Part shown: piece by piece, positions 54,276 through 63,858 of the stretch | Layout: each line of letters starts with the position of its first letter | How positions within the stretch are numbered: the first letter of the stretch is position 1 | The notes under the pieces: generated by a model | What the model was told of the DNA's origin: nothing | Databases searched by the model: none | What the model saw: the letters and a program-made list of their open reading frames with translations, nothing else | Program-made: the position numbers and the translations under genes | Source of the DNA: Streptomyces sp. Tu6071 | GTDB lineage: Bacteria > Actinomycetota > Actinomycetes > Streptomycetales > Streptomycetaceae | DNA: 64,000 nt | Reading direction: 5' to 3' | Assembly: GCF_000213055.1 (NCBI RefSeq) | Contig: NZ_CM001165.1 | Coordinates: 4,610,945 to 4,674,944, forward strand

Positions 54276-55931
54276 ATGAGTGCCGTCCATTCCGCATCGC
54301 GCGAGACGCCTCAGCCCGGCCGCCGCAGGCGCTCCGGCGGGGGCGCGGCCGAGTGGCGCCGGGCGGTGGCGCACAGCCACGGGCTGCTGCCGCAGCCGCC
54401 CGACGACCGCGAGAAGTACTCGTACGCGCAGCGCAACCGCTGGGTCCTGACGGCCGGTTCGTTCATCAGTTTCGCGTGCCTGGGCCTCAGTCAGCTCATG
54501 TTCACGGCGTCGAGCCCCTGGTTCTGGGTCATGATGCCGCTGCTCGCCTTCGTCGTCGTGGACTACCTGCTCTCCTTCGTGCTCGACAGCTTCAGCAAGG
54601 ACTTCGACCTCAAGAAGCACCGCTCCCTCGTGCGCTCCTGGCGGCCCGCCGCGTACCCGAGCGTGGACGTGTACCTGCCGGTGTGCGGGGAGCCGATCGA
54701 GGTCCTGCACAACACGTGGACGCACGTGCGCGCGCTGAGCGGCACGTACGCGGGGCCCGTCGAGGTGCACGTCCTCGACGACGCGGACGACCCGGACGTG
54801 GCCCGGATGGCCGCCGACTTCGGCTTCCGCTACCTCGTGCGCCCCAACCGCGGCTGGTTCAAGAAGGCCGGGAACCTGCGGCACGCCTTCGAGCGCACCC
54901 ACGGGGAGCACATCCTCATCCTGGACGCCGACTTCGCCCCGCGCGCCGACCTGCTCGACGAACTCCTCCCGCACATGGACGAGGAGAAGGTCGCGATCGT
55001 CCAGTCCCCGCAGTTCTTCCGCATCGTCGACCGGCAGAACTGGATCGAGCGCGGGGCGGGCGCGGTGCAGGAGCAGTTCTACCGCTCCGTGCAGACCTCC
55101 CGCGAGGACAAGGACGGCTCGATCTGCGTCGGCTCCTGCGCGGTCTACCGGCGCTCCGCGCTCGACGAGATCGGCGGCATCTCGCTCATCGAGCACTCCG
55201 AGGACATGTACACCGGCTTCGACCTGCGGGCGCTCGGCTGGAAGCTGCGGTACGTGCCCGTCGCGCTCTCCGCCGGGGTCTGCCCCGACACCGCGGGGGC
55301 CTTCCACAACCAGCAGTACCGCTGGTGCATGGGATCGCTGTCGCTCCTCACCTCGAAGTCCTTCTGGCAGATGGACCTCAGGCTGCTGACACGGCTCTGC
55401 TACGTCTCCGGCTTCCTCTACTACCTCCAGACCGCGCTGCTCACCTTCATCGCCCCGCTCATCCCGCTCTCGCTGCTCCTGCTCCGCCCCGACCTGCTGC
55501 GCGCGCAGGCCGGTCTGCTGATCCTGCCGAGCGTCTTCTACGTGACCCTCGTGCTGCCGCTGTGGCACCGCGCCCCCTACCGGCTCGAAGCCTGGGCGGT
55601 GCGGATCATGTACGGCTGGTCGCACGTCTTCGCGGTGTGGGACGTGCTGCGCGGGCGGCCCATGGGCTGGAAGCCGACCGGCTCGGACGGCGCGAAGAAG
55701 AACGGCATGGGCCGCTACTGGGCCGGGATGATCGGCTGGACCGGCGGCACCGCCGTGCTGTGGGTCGCGGTCTCGGGCTGGCGGCTGCTCACGGGGTACC
55801 CGCCGGACTACGCCCTGATGCTCTCGGGCGGGCTCTTCTACGCGGCCGTCGTCGCCCGCGTCCTCGTACAACCGCGTGCCGCCAGGGCGCAGGCCCCGCT
55901 GCCGCCCACCCCTCAGGAAGCCCTCGTATGA
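54276..55931 (+). CDS. Processive family-2 glycosyltransferase (cellulose-synthase-like membrane protein)
   Basis: 551 aa. Two N-terminal membrane segments (about 58-77, 84-104), then a cytoplasmic GT2 domain: Asp pair VHVLDDADD (about 168-172), DAD (217-219), ED (309-310) and the processive motif QQYRW (346-350); further membrane helices follow (from about 390). The D,D,D,QxxRW set is that of cellulose, mannan or hyaluronan synthases. Substrate is not decidable; the GH26 neighbour makes a mannan-type polymer a hypothesis. First gene of the cluster. Confidence 0.88.
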   Translation: MSAVHSASRETPQPGRRRRSGGGAAEWRRAVAHSHGLLPQPPDDREKYSYAQRNRWVLTAGSFISFACLGLSQLMFTASSPWFWVMMPLLAFVVVDYLLSFVLDSFSKDFDLKKHRSLVRSWRPAAYPSVDVYLPVCGEPIEVLHNTWTHVRALSGTYAGPVEVHVLDDADDPDVARMAADFGFRYLVRPNRGWFKKAGNLRHAFERTHGEHILILDADFAPRADLLDELLPHMDEEKVAIVQSPQFFRIVDRQNWIERGAGAVQEQFYRSVQTSREDKDGSICVGSCAVYRRSALDEIGGISLIEHSEDMYTGFDLRALGWKLRYVPVALSAGVCPDTAGAFHNQQYRWCMGSLSLLTSKSFWQMDLRLLTRLCYVSGFLYYLQTALLTFIAPLIPLSLLLLRPDLLRAQAGLLILPSVFYVTLVLPLWHRAPYRLEAWAVRIMYGWSHVFAVWDVLRGRPMGWKPTGSDGAKKNGMGRYWAGMIGWTGGTAVLWVAVSGWRLLTGYPPDYALMLSGGLFYAAVVARVLVQPRAARAQAPLPPTPQEALV

Positions 55932-55956
55932 CCGTCTCCCCCCAGGGAGTTCCCGC

Positions 55957-57036
55957 ATGACCTCCCCCCACACCACGGCGTTCCCGCGCCGGGCCGCGCT
56001 CGGTGCCCTCGCGGGCGCCGCGGCGCTCGGTGCCGCGGGCTGCTCCGTCTTCAGCGACGAGGGCAGGTCGCAGTACGAGCGGGCGCAGGGCCACTCGGAC
56101 GCGACCGCCTCAACGGACGCCGAGGGCGGGCCCTCGCCGAAGCCGAGCGAACTCCCGTACGACGTACGGCCCCTGCTCGCCCCGGCGAAGAAGTACTTCG
56201 GCGTCGCGCTCGACGGGGCGCCCGCCTCGGTCGCCCCGCTCGCGCGTTTCGCGAAGCAGGCCGGCAAGAAGCCCGACCTCGTCGAGTTCTACTCGGCGTG
56301 GGGCGACGCCTACGAGACGCGGCTCGCCGTCAACGCCTGGGACTACGGGGCGCTCCCGTACATCGCCTGGGAGCCGTTCAAGAAGACGCTGCGGCAGATC
56401 GGCGCGGGCAAGGACGACACGTACATCCGCGGGTTCGCGCGGGACGTGCGCGATCTCAACCAGCCCGTCGCGATCAGCTTCGCGCACGAGATGAACGGTC
56501 ACTGGTACCCCTGGGGCAGCAAGAAGGCGAGCCCGGCCGAGTTCGTGCGCGCCTGGCGGCACCTCCACGACGTCTTCGCCGACGAGGGCGCGACGCAGGT
56601 GATCTGGGTGTGGAGCCCGAACGTGATCAACCCGGTGCCGGACGTGCGGCTGCGCCCGTACTGGCCGGGGGACGCCTACGTCGACTGGGTCGGCGTCATC
56701 GGCTACTACGGGGCCGACGGTCCCGCGACCTTCCGGACGCTGTACGGGCCGACGATGGACGAGGTCCGCGCCTTCACGAAGAAGCCCTTCCTCATCGCCG
56801 AGACCGCCTCCGAGGACACCCCGCGCAAACCCGCCGACATCCACGACCTGTTCACGGGGGTCGAGGAGCGCGACGACGTGCTCGGGCACGTGTGGTTCGA
56901 CTTCGACAAGGAGGCGGACTGGCGCATCGCGAGCGACCCGGCGGCCGAGGCCGCCTACCGCCGCGAGGCCGCGGCGCCCTCGTACGGCTTCGACGTACGG
57001 GCCGCGGGCGGCAAGGGCGGGGGAGCGGGCCGCTGA
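55957..57036 (+). CDS. GH26-like glycoside hydrolase lipoprotein (beta-mannanase-type)
   Basis: 359 aa from ATG 55957 after AGGGAG. Twin-arginine lipoprotein leader (FPRRAALGALAG, Cys29 in AAGC). Catalytic acid/base Glu178 in SFAHEMNGHWYPWG and nucleophile Glu282 in KPFLIAETAS match GH26 (endo-beta-mannanase / related). Externally anchored. Likely trims the polymer made by the upstream GT2, a pairing common in exopolysaccharide loci. Stop overlaps the next ATG (TGATG). Confidence 0.85.
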   Translation: MTSPHTTAFPRRAALGALAGAAALGAAGCSVFSDEGRSQYERAQGHSDATASTDAEGGPSPKPSELPYDVRPLLAPAKKYFGVALDGAPASVAPLARFAKQAGKKPDLVEFYSAWGDAYETRLAVNAWDYGALPYIAWEPFKKTLRQIGAGKDDTYIRGFARDVRDLNQPVAISFAHEMNGHWYPWGSKKASPAEFVRAWRHLHDVFADEGATQVIWVWSPNVINPVPDVRLRPYWPGDAYVDWVGVIGYYGADGPATFRTLYGPTMDEVRAFTKKPFLIAETASEDTPRKPADIHDLFTGVEERDDVLGHVWFDFDKEADWRIASDPAAEAAYRREAAAPSYGFDVRAAGGKGGGAGR

Positions 57037-58742
57037 TGGACTCCTGGAACACGGCGGGCCCGGGGACGTACGAGCACGACGCCGCCCCGCACCCGTACCC
57101 CCCGGCCCCCGCCGACCCCGCCCTCGATCCCCCCACCCAGAACTTCGCGCGCGTCCCCGCGCCGCAGGCGGACGCCTTCGACCTCAACCCGCAGCGCGCG
57201 CCCGTCGCCGGGTACCGCGTGCCCGAGGTGCCCGAGTCGGCGTGGTCCGTCGACACCCGCAGATCGACGCTCATCAGCCGGGGCGCGCTCCTGTGCGTCC
57301 TCCTCGTGCAGGCGATCCTGACGCTGCGGCTCGGCGGCTCCGTCTTCCAGGACGAGGCGCTGTACATCGCCTCGGGTCACTACGAACTCGCCAACCTGCT
57401 CCACGGCACGCCGCTGCCCGTCGACTTCGCCGACTACTTCTCCGGGCACCCCAAGCTCTACCCGGTGCTCGCCGCGCTCGTCGACGACCGCTTCGGGCTC
57501 TCCGGGGTCCGCTTCCTGAGCCTCCTCTTCCTCCTCGCGACGACGACGCTCCTGTACGCGAGCACGCGCCGCCTCTTCAACGCGCGCTCCGCGCTCGGCG
57601 CCGCCGCGCTCTTCGCCGTCGTGCAGCCGACCCTCACGCTCGGCCGCCTCGCGACGTACGACGGCGCCGCGCTCTTCCTGCTCGCGCTCGGCCTGTGGCT
57701 CGTCGTGCGCACGGGACGGATGCGGGTACCGGCCGTGCTGCTCGCCGCGCCGCCCATAGCGCTCGCGTGCGGCGTCAAGTACGCGGCGGCGCTGTACGTG
57801 CCGACCCTCGTGCTCCTCGCGGTGCTCACCGCCTACCGGCAGCGCGGCGCGCGCACGCTCCTGCGCGGCGTCGTGCTCGGCCTCGGCATCCTCGCGCTGC
57901 TCGGCCTCGGCTACGCGCTCTCCGGGCCGCTCGGCGGCATCACGTCCACGACGACCGACCGCGCGCACGGCGGCGACCCGGCGAGCAGGCTGCTCGACCA
58001 CAGCGCCCAGTGGGGCGGGCTGCTCGTGCTCACGGCGGCGGGCGGCAGCATCGCGTACGTGCTGCGGGCGCGCATGGTCGAGATGCCGTGGGTCCGGGGC
58101 AGCACCCCCGGGCGCTGGCGGCGCGCGCTGCTCGGCCTGCTCCTGACGGGCACCGCGTTCCTCGCCCCCGCGTACCAGATCCACCTCCAGACGGAGGTCT
58201 CGCTCTTCAAGCACGTCGGCTTCGGGCTGCTCTTCGCCGCGCCGATGGCCGGGCTCGGCATGTCCCGGCTCATCGGGCCGCACTTCCGCAACCCGCAGCT
58301 AGGCATCATGCTCTTCGTGCTCACGCTCGTGCTCGGCATGGTGCAGGCGCAGAACGCGTTCAGCTGGCCGGACGCGCGCGGCCCCGCGAAGTACCTGCGC
58401 ACGGTCGTCGACAAGAAGGGGCTCTACCTCGCCGAGGAGTCCGAGGTGCCCGCGTACCTGCTGCGCGACCGCACCGACTGGAACCAGTGGGTCAACACGA
58501 CCTTCTTCCAGTACACGGCGAAGGACGGCAAGCGGTACGAGGGGTCCGACCCGGCCGGCTTCGCGGCGGCCGTGCGGGACGCCCGGTTCGACGCGATCAT
58601 GCTGCGCGGCGGGGTCACGCCCGAGGTCGACGCGGCGGTCGAGAAGGCGCTGCGCGGCAACCCGCACTACCGGCTGACGGGACGCTTCCCCACCACGACG
58701 AGCAGCGGAGACTCGGTCTACCGGATATGGGTCAAACAGTGA
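57036..58742 (+). CDS. GT-C membrane glycosyltransferase (GT39/ArnT-like) 1
   Basis: 568 aa. The Pro-rich cytoplasmic tail (1-75) precedes about ten hydrophobic segments. The first extracytoplasmic loop has the GT-C acid pair in VFQDEALY (Asp106-Glu107); a soluble C-terminal domain of about 110 residues follows. Such enzymes move a sugar from a polyprenyl-phosphate carrier onto an acceptor outside the membrane. The mannosyl donor could come from the DPM synthase at 60678. Confidence 0.82.
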   Translation: MDSWNTAGPGTYEHDAAPHPYPPAPADPALDPPTQNFARVPAPQADAFDLNPQRAPVAGYRVPEVPESAWSVDTRRSTLISRGALLCVLLVQAILTLRLGGSVFQDEALYIASGHYELANLLHGTPLPVDFADYFSGHPKLYPVLAALVDDRFGLSGVRFLSLLFLLATTTLLYASTRRLFNARSALGAAALFAVVQPTLTLGRLATYDGAALFLLALGLWLVVRTGRMRVPAVLLAAPPIALACGVKYAAALYVPTLVLLAVLTAYRQRGARTLLRGVVLGLGILALLGLGYALSGPLGGITSTTTDRAHGGDPASRLLDHSAQWGGLLVLTAAGGSIAYVLRARMVEMPWVRGSTPGRWRRALLGLLLTGTAFLAPAYQIHLQTEVSLFKHVGFGLLFAAPMAGLGMSRLIGPHFRNPQLGIMLFVLTLVLGMVQAQNAFSWPDARGPAKYLRTVVDKKGLYLAEESEVPAYLLRDRTDWNQWVNTTFFQYTAKDGKRYEGSDPAGFAAAVRDARFDAIMLRGGVTPEVDAAVEKALRGNPHYRLTGRFPTTTSSGDSVYRIWVKQ

Positions 58743-60637
58743 ACCGGCGGACGGGGACACCCCTCGACAGCGGGTCCGGCCGGACGGACGGGTACGGCGA
58801 CGGGTCCGGGCAGTACGGGTACGGCGAGGGGGCCGGGCAGGCGGACGGGTACGGCGACGGGTCCGGGCAGTACGGGTACGGCGAGGGGGCCGGGCAGGCG
58901 GACGGGTACGGTGACGGGTCCGGGCAGCAGCACGGGTTCGGCGGCGGGGCCGGGCAGGGGCGGGGGTACGACGGCGAGTCCGAGTCGACCCGCACCATGA
59001 GCCTCTTCCTGCCCAGTCAGCTCCGCCGCGCCGCCGACGCCGCCGCCGAGGCCGCCGCGCGGGTCCCGAAGGCCGTGCGGCCCGCCGTACCGCGCGAGGA
59101 CGGCCCCGCCGAGCCGCCCGCCCCGCGCCGCGACCGCGGCGGGTGGCGCACCTCCGCGCCCGTCGTCGCGCTCCCCACGCTGCTCGCGCTCGTCATGCTG
59201 CTGCCGGGACTCGGCGACCGCCAGCTGTGGCGCGACGAGCACGCGACCTGGTGGGCGGCCTCGCTGTCGCCGCACGACCTGAGCGTCCTCACCAAGTCGA
59301 TCGACATCGTCTTCATCCCGTACTACCTCGGGATGCACCTCTGGATCGCGGTCTTCGGCGACTCCGAGACGGCCCTGCGCATCCCCGGCGCGCTCGCGAT
59401 GGCGGCGGCGGCCGGACTGCTCGGGCTGCTCGGGCGGCACCTGTTCACCGCGCGCGTCGGGCTCGTCGCCGGGCTGGCCTTCGCGGTGGTCCCGGGGATC
59501 ACGCGGTACGGGCAGGAAGTGCGCCCGTACGCCTTCGCCGTCGCCGCCGTGCTCCTGTCGACGCTGCTGCTCCTGCGGCTGCTCGAACGCCACGGCTTCA
59601 AGGGCTGGTGCGCGTACGCGCTCACCGTGCCGCTCATCGGCTGGAGCCACCTCGCCTCGCTGTGCGTCCTCGCCGCCCACCTCGCGCTCGTCATCCGCGC
59701 CCGCCGCGCGGGGGACCGCATCGCGGGCTGGGCCTGGACCGCCGCCGCGCTCATCGGGCTGTGCCTCGTGCTGCCGATGGCGCTCGCGGGCAGCGGCCAG
59801 AGCGGGCAGATCGCCTGGAACAACCCCACGCTCCACGACCTCCAGACCTACCCGGAACAGCTCTTCGGGAGCTGGGCGGTCGCCGTGCCGGTCCTCGTCC
59901 TCGCGGTCGTCGGCGCCTGCCTCGTCCGCGAGTACGTGCTGCCCTTCGCGCTGTGGACGGTGCTCCCGCCGCTCCTCACCTTCGCGACCGCCGCGCAGCT
60001 CCACCTCTTCCTGCCGCGCTACCTGCTCTTCACCGTGCCCGCCTGGGTGCTCCTCGCCGCCGCCGCGCTCGGCCGCGCGGGCGGGCGGCTGAACGGCGAG
60101 GGGCCGCGCGCGCTGCGGACCGGCGGGCTCGTCCTCGGGCTCGTCGCCGTCGCCGGGCTCACCCTCGCCGCGCAGCCGGGGCTCAGGACCGCGCGCGCCG
60201 ACATCGCGGGCGAGCCGGACTTCCGGGGGGCCGCCGCGTACCTCCTCGCGCACCAGAAGAAGGGCGACGCGCTCGCGTACGGGGGCCAGTTCTCCGAGCG
60301 GCGCGCGCTCGACTACGAGCTGCGCGACGCGACGACACGGCCCAAGGACGTGCTCGTCTACCGCACGCCGCAGGAGCTGGGCTCGTACGGCGCGCAGGAG
60401 TGCCCGCGCCCCGCGAGCTGCCTCGCCACGACGAAGCGCCTGTGGCTCGTCACGACCGCGTTCGGCGACGACCCCTACGGGGACATGCCGCGCGCGAACG
60501 CGAAGGCCATCCGTGCCGGTTTCCGCCTCGCGGACACCAGGGCGCTCCATAACGTCAGGGTCCTGCTGTTCACCCGCAGCGCGGCGGAGCACCCCCGCGA
60601 CGACAGCGCCGCCGACCGCGCGGTGCACGCCTCCTGA
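58739..60637 (+). CDS. GT-C membrane glycosyltransferase (GT39/ArnT-like) 2 with Gly/Tyr repeat tail
   Basis: 632 aa from GTG 58739, four-base overlap with the previous gene (ATG 58727 is an alternative). Residues 17-75 are tandem 19-residue repeats (DGYGDGSGQYGYGEGAGQA). Acid pair Asp166-Glu167 in LWRDEHATWW, then about eleven membrane helices and a C-terminal soluble region. Same family as the previous gene but only distantly similar to it, so the two probably add different residues or act as a pair. Confidence 0.82.
   Translation: MNRRTGTPLDSGSGRTDGYGDGSGQYGYGEGAGQADGYGDGSGQYGYGEGAGQADGYGDGSGQQHGFGGGAGQGRGYDGESESTRTMSLFLPSQLRRAADAAAEAAARVPKAVRPAVPREDGPAEPPAPRRDRGGWRTSAPVVALPTLLALVMLLPGLGDRQLWRDEHATWWAASLSPHDLSVLTKSIDIVFIPYYLGMHLWIAVFGDSETALRIPGALAMAAAAGLLGLLGRHLFTARVGLVAGLAFAVVPGITRYGQEVRPYAFAVAAVLLSTLLLLRLLERHGFKGWCAYALTVPLIGWSHLASLCVLAAHLALVIRARRAGDRIAGWAWTAAALIGLCLVLPMALAGSGQSGQIAWNNPTLHDLQTYPEQLFGSWAVAVPVLVLAVVGACLVREYVLPFALWTVLPPLLTFATAAQLHLFLPRYLLFTVPAWVLLAAAALGRAGGRLNGEGPRALRTGGLVLGLVAVAGLTLAAQPGLRTARADIAGEPDFRGAAAYLLAHQKKGDALAYGGQFSERRALDYELRDATTRPKDVLVYRTPQELGSYGAQECPRPASCLATTKRLWLVTTAFGDDPYGDMPRANAKAIRAGFRLADTRALHNVRVLLFTRSAAEHPRDDSAADRAVHAS
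58787..58926 (+). repeat. 57-bp in-frame tandem repeat
   Basis: Units start at 58787, 58844 and 58901; two near-identical copies and a partial third, encoding DGYGDGSGQYGYGEGAGQA. Confidence 0.9.
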
Positions 60638-60677
60638 CCTCCCCTTTCCCCCACCCTTTCCGCCGAGGAGCAAGCCC

Positions 60678-61475
60678 GTGAGCCAGTCGCCAGCCGCACC
60701 GGACACGCCGGAGACCGCCGCGCGGGGCGACGCCGCGCGCGTCACCGTCGTCATGCCCACGTACAACGAGGCGGCGAACCTGCCGCGCATGGCCGAGGCC
60801 GTGCTCGCGCTGCCGCTGCCCGCGCTCCAGCTCAAGATCGTGGACGACTCCAGCCCGGACGGCACGGGGGAGCTGGCGGACGAGCTGGCGGAGAAGTACA
60901 ACGCCGGGGCCGGTGCGGGGCGCCCCCGGATGACCGTGCTGCACCGCACCGAGAAGGACGGCCTCGGGCGCGCGTACGTCGCGGGGATGAGCGCGGCACT
61001 GGAGGAGGACGCCGAGTTCGTCGTGCAGATGGACGCCGACGGGAGCCACCCCGTCGAGGCCGTCGTCCGGATGCTCGCCGCCGCGCGCGCCGGGGACGCC
61101 GGGCTCGTCGTGGGCAGCCGGTACGTCGAGGGCGGGCAGCTCGACGAGGAGTGGGGCCGCCACCGCGTGCTGCTCTCGCGCTTCGCCAACGCCTACGCGC
61201 GCGCCGTGCTCGGCAGTGACATCCGCGACATCACCGCGGGCTACAACCTGTGGTCGGCGGCGACCCTGCGCGCCATCGACCTCGCGACGCTCGACAGCGC
61301 CGGCTACAGCTTCCAGGTCGAGCTGAAGTACAAGGCGACGCGCGCGGGGCACCGCGCCGTCGAGGTCCCGATCCGCTTCGAGGAGCGGACGGAGGGCGCC
61401 TCGAAGATGACGCTGCGGACCCAGCTGGAGAGCGCGCTCGTGCCGCTGCGGCTGCGGATGCGGGGGGATCGCTGA
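60678..61475 (+). CDS. Polyprenol monophosphomannose synthase (GT2, DPM-like)
   Basis: 265 aa from GTG 60678, with GAGGAG upstream. PTYNEAANLP (27-36), DDSSPDGT (56-63), DADGSHP (119-125) and the C-terminal ERTEGASKM amphipathic segment are DPM-synthase hallmarks. No membrane anchor follows, so it is the short form. Transfers mannose from GDP-mannose to polyprenyl phosphate at the cytoplasmic face, donating to the GT-C enzymes beside it. Confidence 0.9.
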   Translation: MSQSPAAPDTPETAARGDAARVTVVMPTYNEAANLPRMAEAVLALPLPALQLKIVDDSSPDGTGELADELAEKYNAGAGAGRPRMTVLHRTEKDGLGRAYVAGMSAALEEDAEFVVQMDADGSHPVEAVVRMLAAARAGDAGLVVGSRYVEGGQLDEEWGRHRVLLSRFANAYARAVLGSDIRDITAGYNLWSAATLRAIDLATLDSAGYSFQVELKYKATRAGHRAVEVPIRFEERTEGASKMTLRTQLESALVPLRLRMRGDR

Positions 61476-61562
61476 GGTTCGGCTGCGGGCTTGCGTCGGC
61501 ATGACGGAGTGCTCCCGGCGCCGAGGGCCACGGGGGCCGGGGGCTCTATGGGACAGGAGGCT

Positions 61563-62423
61563 CTACGGGGCCGGGGACGCCGCCGCCTTCGAGGCCGCCG
61601 CGACGCCGCGTGCGTAGATCTGCCGGAAGGTGTACGTCGACAGCTCGTCGCCCGCGCGGAAGACGTCCGTGTCGGCCTTCGTGACCGCCTTGCCGTCCCG
61701 GAAGCCGCCGACCGTGAGGTAGACGTACCGGGCGAAGGCGTTGGTGGTGCTGCGGCACACCGTCGTGCGGCAGAAGACGGGGACCCCGGAGCCCGGCAGC
61801 GAGGTGACGTTCCCGCGCGCCTGCTCCTTCGCCTTCGCCGCCGCCCCGGCCGAGTCGAAGACCGCGACGCCGACCGTGACGGCGACACCGCCCCGCGTGT
61901 ACGTCGCGCGCAGCAGTTGCCGGCAGCCGTTCGCCTTGAGCACCCCGCCGAGCGCCCCCTGGGCCGCCGCCGCGCAGTCGCCCGTCGCGGCGAGGGGGCC
62001 CTTCTTGTACGTACCGCCGTCGAGACGCAGCTCACCGCCGGGGAAGAGGCCCGCGGCCGTGAGCGGGGCCGTGTCGCGGGCCGCGCTGTTGAGGTACTCG
62101 CTGGGGCTCGGGACCGGGCGGGGCGCGACCGAGGAGAAGCGGGGGCTCGCGCTCGTGGAGGGGCTGGGGAGCGTCGCGGTGGGCGGGAGGCTCTTGTGCG
62201 CCGCGTCGCTCTTCGTGCCCTCGTCCTTGTTCACCGTGACGACGACGGTCGCGACGATCGCCGCGACGAGCCCGGTGGCGACGACACCGAAGGCCGTCCA
62301 CAGCACGGTTCTGCGGCGCTTGGCACGCGCGTTCTCCTCGGCGAGCGCGTTCCAGTCCGGGGCCTGCCCACCCGTGCCGAAACCGCCGCCGTCACCATGG
62401 GGTCCCCCGTGCCCAAAGCTCAT
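61563..62423 (-). CDS. Single-pass membrane protein, unknown function
   Basis: 286 aa from ATG 62423 (ATG 62432 possible; neither has a good ribosome site). Gly/His-rich cytoplasmic N-terminus, one membrane segment (about 42-63), Ser/Pro-rich linker, and an extracytoplasmic domain with four cysteines (TGDCAAAA, NGCRQLL, VFCRTT, VCRSTT). I do not recognise the domain. It faces away from rplM and towards the DPM-synthase gene. Confidence 0.72.
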   Translation of the reverse strand: MSFGHGGPHGDGGGFGTGGQAPDWNALAEENARAKRRRTVLWTAFGVVATGLVAAIVATVVVTVNKDEGTKSDAAHKSLPPTATLPSPSTSASPRFSSVAPRPVPSPSEYLNSAARDTAPLTAAGLFPGGELRLDGGTYKKGPLAATGDCAAAAQGALGGVLKANGCRQLLRATYTRGGVAVTVGVAVFDSAGAAAKAKEQARGNVTSLPGSGVPVFCRTTVCRSTTNAFARYVYLTVGGFRDGKAVTKADTDVFRAGDELSTYTFRQIYARGVAAASKAAASPAP

Positions 62424-62791
62424 GGCGCGCATACTAGTCACACCGCGGGCGCGCGGGACGGGCCCGGAGCGGACCGCTCGGGCGGGCCCGGCACGGACGG
62501 GCCCGGCGCAGCTCGCGGCGAGGGTCGCCGGGGCCCGGCGCGGACGGCGATTTTGACCCGTACGGGGACGGGCGGGTAGCCTGGCTCCTCGTTGTGTATT
62601 GGCTTGCTCATTCTCACGTGAGGGGCCCTTACACCGGTCCACCAAGCCGATGACCAGCGGTACGCACGCGTTTGCGTCGACGAGTGCGTCCAGGGCTGTC
62701 GTGATCGTCCGTGGTGGCCATGTCAGGACCCCCTCCCTGGCCTTCTCGGTCCGGGAGACACCCATCACAGAAGAAGCGAAGGCTACGACCA
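62424..62791. other. rplM upstream region and leader
   Basis: 368 bases with no gene; the promoter at 62553-62582 gives a leader of about 200 bases. An autoregulatory leader is plausible, as L13 regulates its operon in other bacteria, but no specific structure was recognised. Confidence 0.55.
62553..62582 (+). promoter_or_regulatory. rplM-rpsI promoter
   Basis: TTGACC (62553-62558), 18 bp, TAGCCT (62577-62582). Confidence 0.72.
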
Positions 62792-63235
62792 GTGCGTACG
62801 TACAGCCCCAAGCCCGGCGATGTGACTCGCCAGTGGCACGTCATCGACGCCCGGGACGTTGTCCTGGGCCGTCTGGCGTCGACCGCCGCCAGCCTCCTGC
62901 GGGGCAAGCACAAGCCGATCTACGCCCCCCACGTCGACACCGGTGACTTCGTCGTCATCATCAACGCCGACAAGGTGCACCTCTCCGGCAACAAGCGGAC
63001 CCAGAAGCTCGCCTACCGTCACTCGGGTTACCCGGGCGGTCTGCGTTCGGTCCGTTACGACGACCTCCTCGCGAACAACCCGGAGAAGGCCGTCGAGAAG
63101 GCCGTCAAGGGCATGCTCCCGAAGAACACCCTCGGCCGTCAGATGCTCTCGAAGCTGAAGGTCTACGCGGGCGAGCAGCACCCGCACGGTGCGCAGCAGC
63201 CGCAGCCGTTCGAGATCACTCAGGTCGCGCAGTAA
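62792..63235 (+). CDS. rplM: 50S ribosomal protein L13 (uL13)
   Basis: 147 aa from GTG 62792; [20 protein letters not shown] and [20 protein letters not shown]. Operon with rpsI. Confidence 0.98.
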   Translation: MRTYSPKPGDVTRQWHVIDARDVVLGRLASTAASLLRGKHKPIYAPHVDTGDFVVIINADKVHLSGNKRTQKLAYRHSGYPGGLRSVRYDDLLANNPEKAVEKAVKGMLPKNTLGRQMLSKLKVYAGEQHPHGAQQPQPFEITQVAQ

Positions 63236-63277
63236 GTCCGGCCACCCCCTAAGACACAGAGAATTCTGAGGAGCATC

Positions 63278-63793
63278 GTGGCCGAGACCACCGCCGAGCA
63301 GCCGATCGAAGAGGCTGTCGACGTCGAGCAGTACACCACCGAGTCCGAGGTCCCCGTCGAGGGCGAGTACACCTCGGAGTCCCTCGCCTCCGCCTTCGGC
63401 GAGCCGCAGCCGGCCGCCGGCCTGGGCCGTCGCAAGAACGCGATCGCCCGCGTCCGGATCGTCCCGGGCTCCGGCAAGTGGAAGATCAACGGTCGCACCC
63501 TTGAGGACTACTTCCCCAACAAGGTGCACCAGCAGGAAGTCAACGAGCCCTTCAAGGTGCTCGAACTCGACAACCGCTACGACGTCATCGCCCGCATCGC
63601 GGGTGGCGGCGTCTCGGGTCAGGCCGGCGCCCTGCGCCTCGGCGTGGCCCGCGCGCTGAACGAGGCCGACGTGGACAACAACCGCGGCGCCCTCAAGAAG
63701 GCGGGCTTCCTCCGCCGCGACGACCGTGCCGTCGAGCGCAAGAAGGCCGGTCTCAAGAAGGCCCGCAAGGCCCCGCAGTACAGCAAGCGCTGA
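63278..63793 (+). CDS. rpsI: 30S ribosomal protein S9 (uS9)
   Basis: 171 aa from GTG 63278. An acidic N-terminal extension (residues 2-48, many Glu) precedes the S9 core ([20 protein letters not shown]); basic C-terminus [12 protein letters not shown] reaches the P-site tRNA. Confidence 0.97.
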   Translation: MAETTAEQPIEEAVDVEQYTTESEVPVEGEYTSESLASAFGEPQPAAGLGRRKNAIARVRIVPGSGKWKINGRTLEDYFPNKVHQQEVNEPFKVLELDNRYDVIARIAGGGVSGQAGALRLGVARALNEADVDNNRGALKKAGFLRRDDRAVERKKAGLKKARKAPQYSKR

Positions 63794-63820
63794 TCGCGGC
63801 CCTTGCCGTATCGCTTGTTC

Positions 63821-63851
63821 GCCCCGGCGGCACTCTCCGTGCCGCCGGGGC
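63821..63851 (+). terminator. Terminator after rpsI
   Basis: 13-bp perfect arms (63821-63833, 63839-63851; GCCCCGGCGGCAC and its complement), 5-base loop. Confidence 0.85.
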
Positions 63852-63858
63852 GTTCGCG

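Noticed and set aside
52548..56267. Open frame of 1239 aa on the minus strand
   Set aside because: Antisense across rplQ, truA and the GT2 gene; the real genes are unmistakable on the plus strand.
58787..58926. Possible CRISPR-like array
   Set aside because: Contiguous 57-bp in-frame repeats without spacers; protein tandem repeat.
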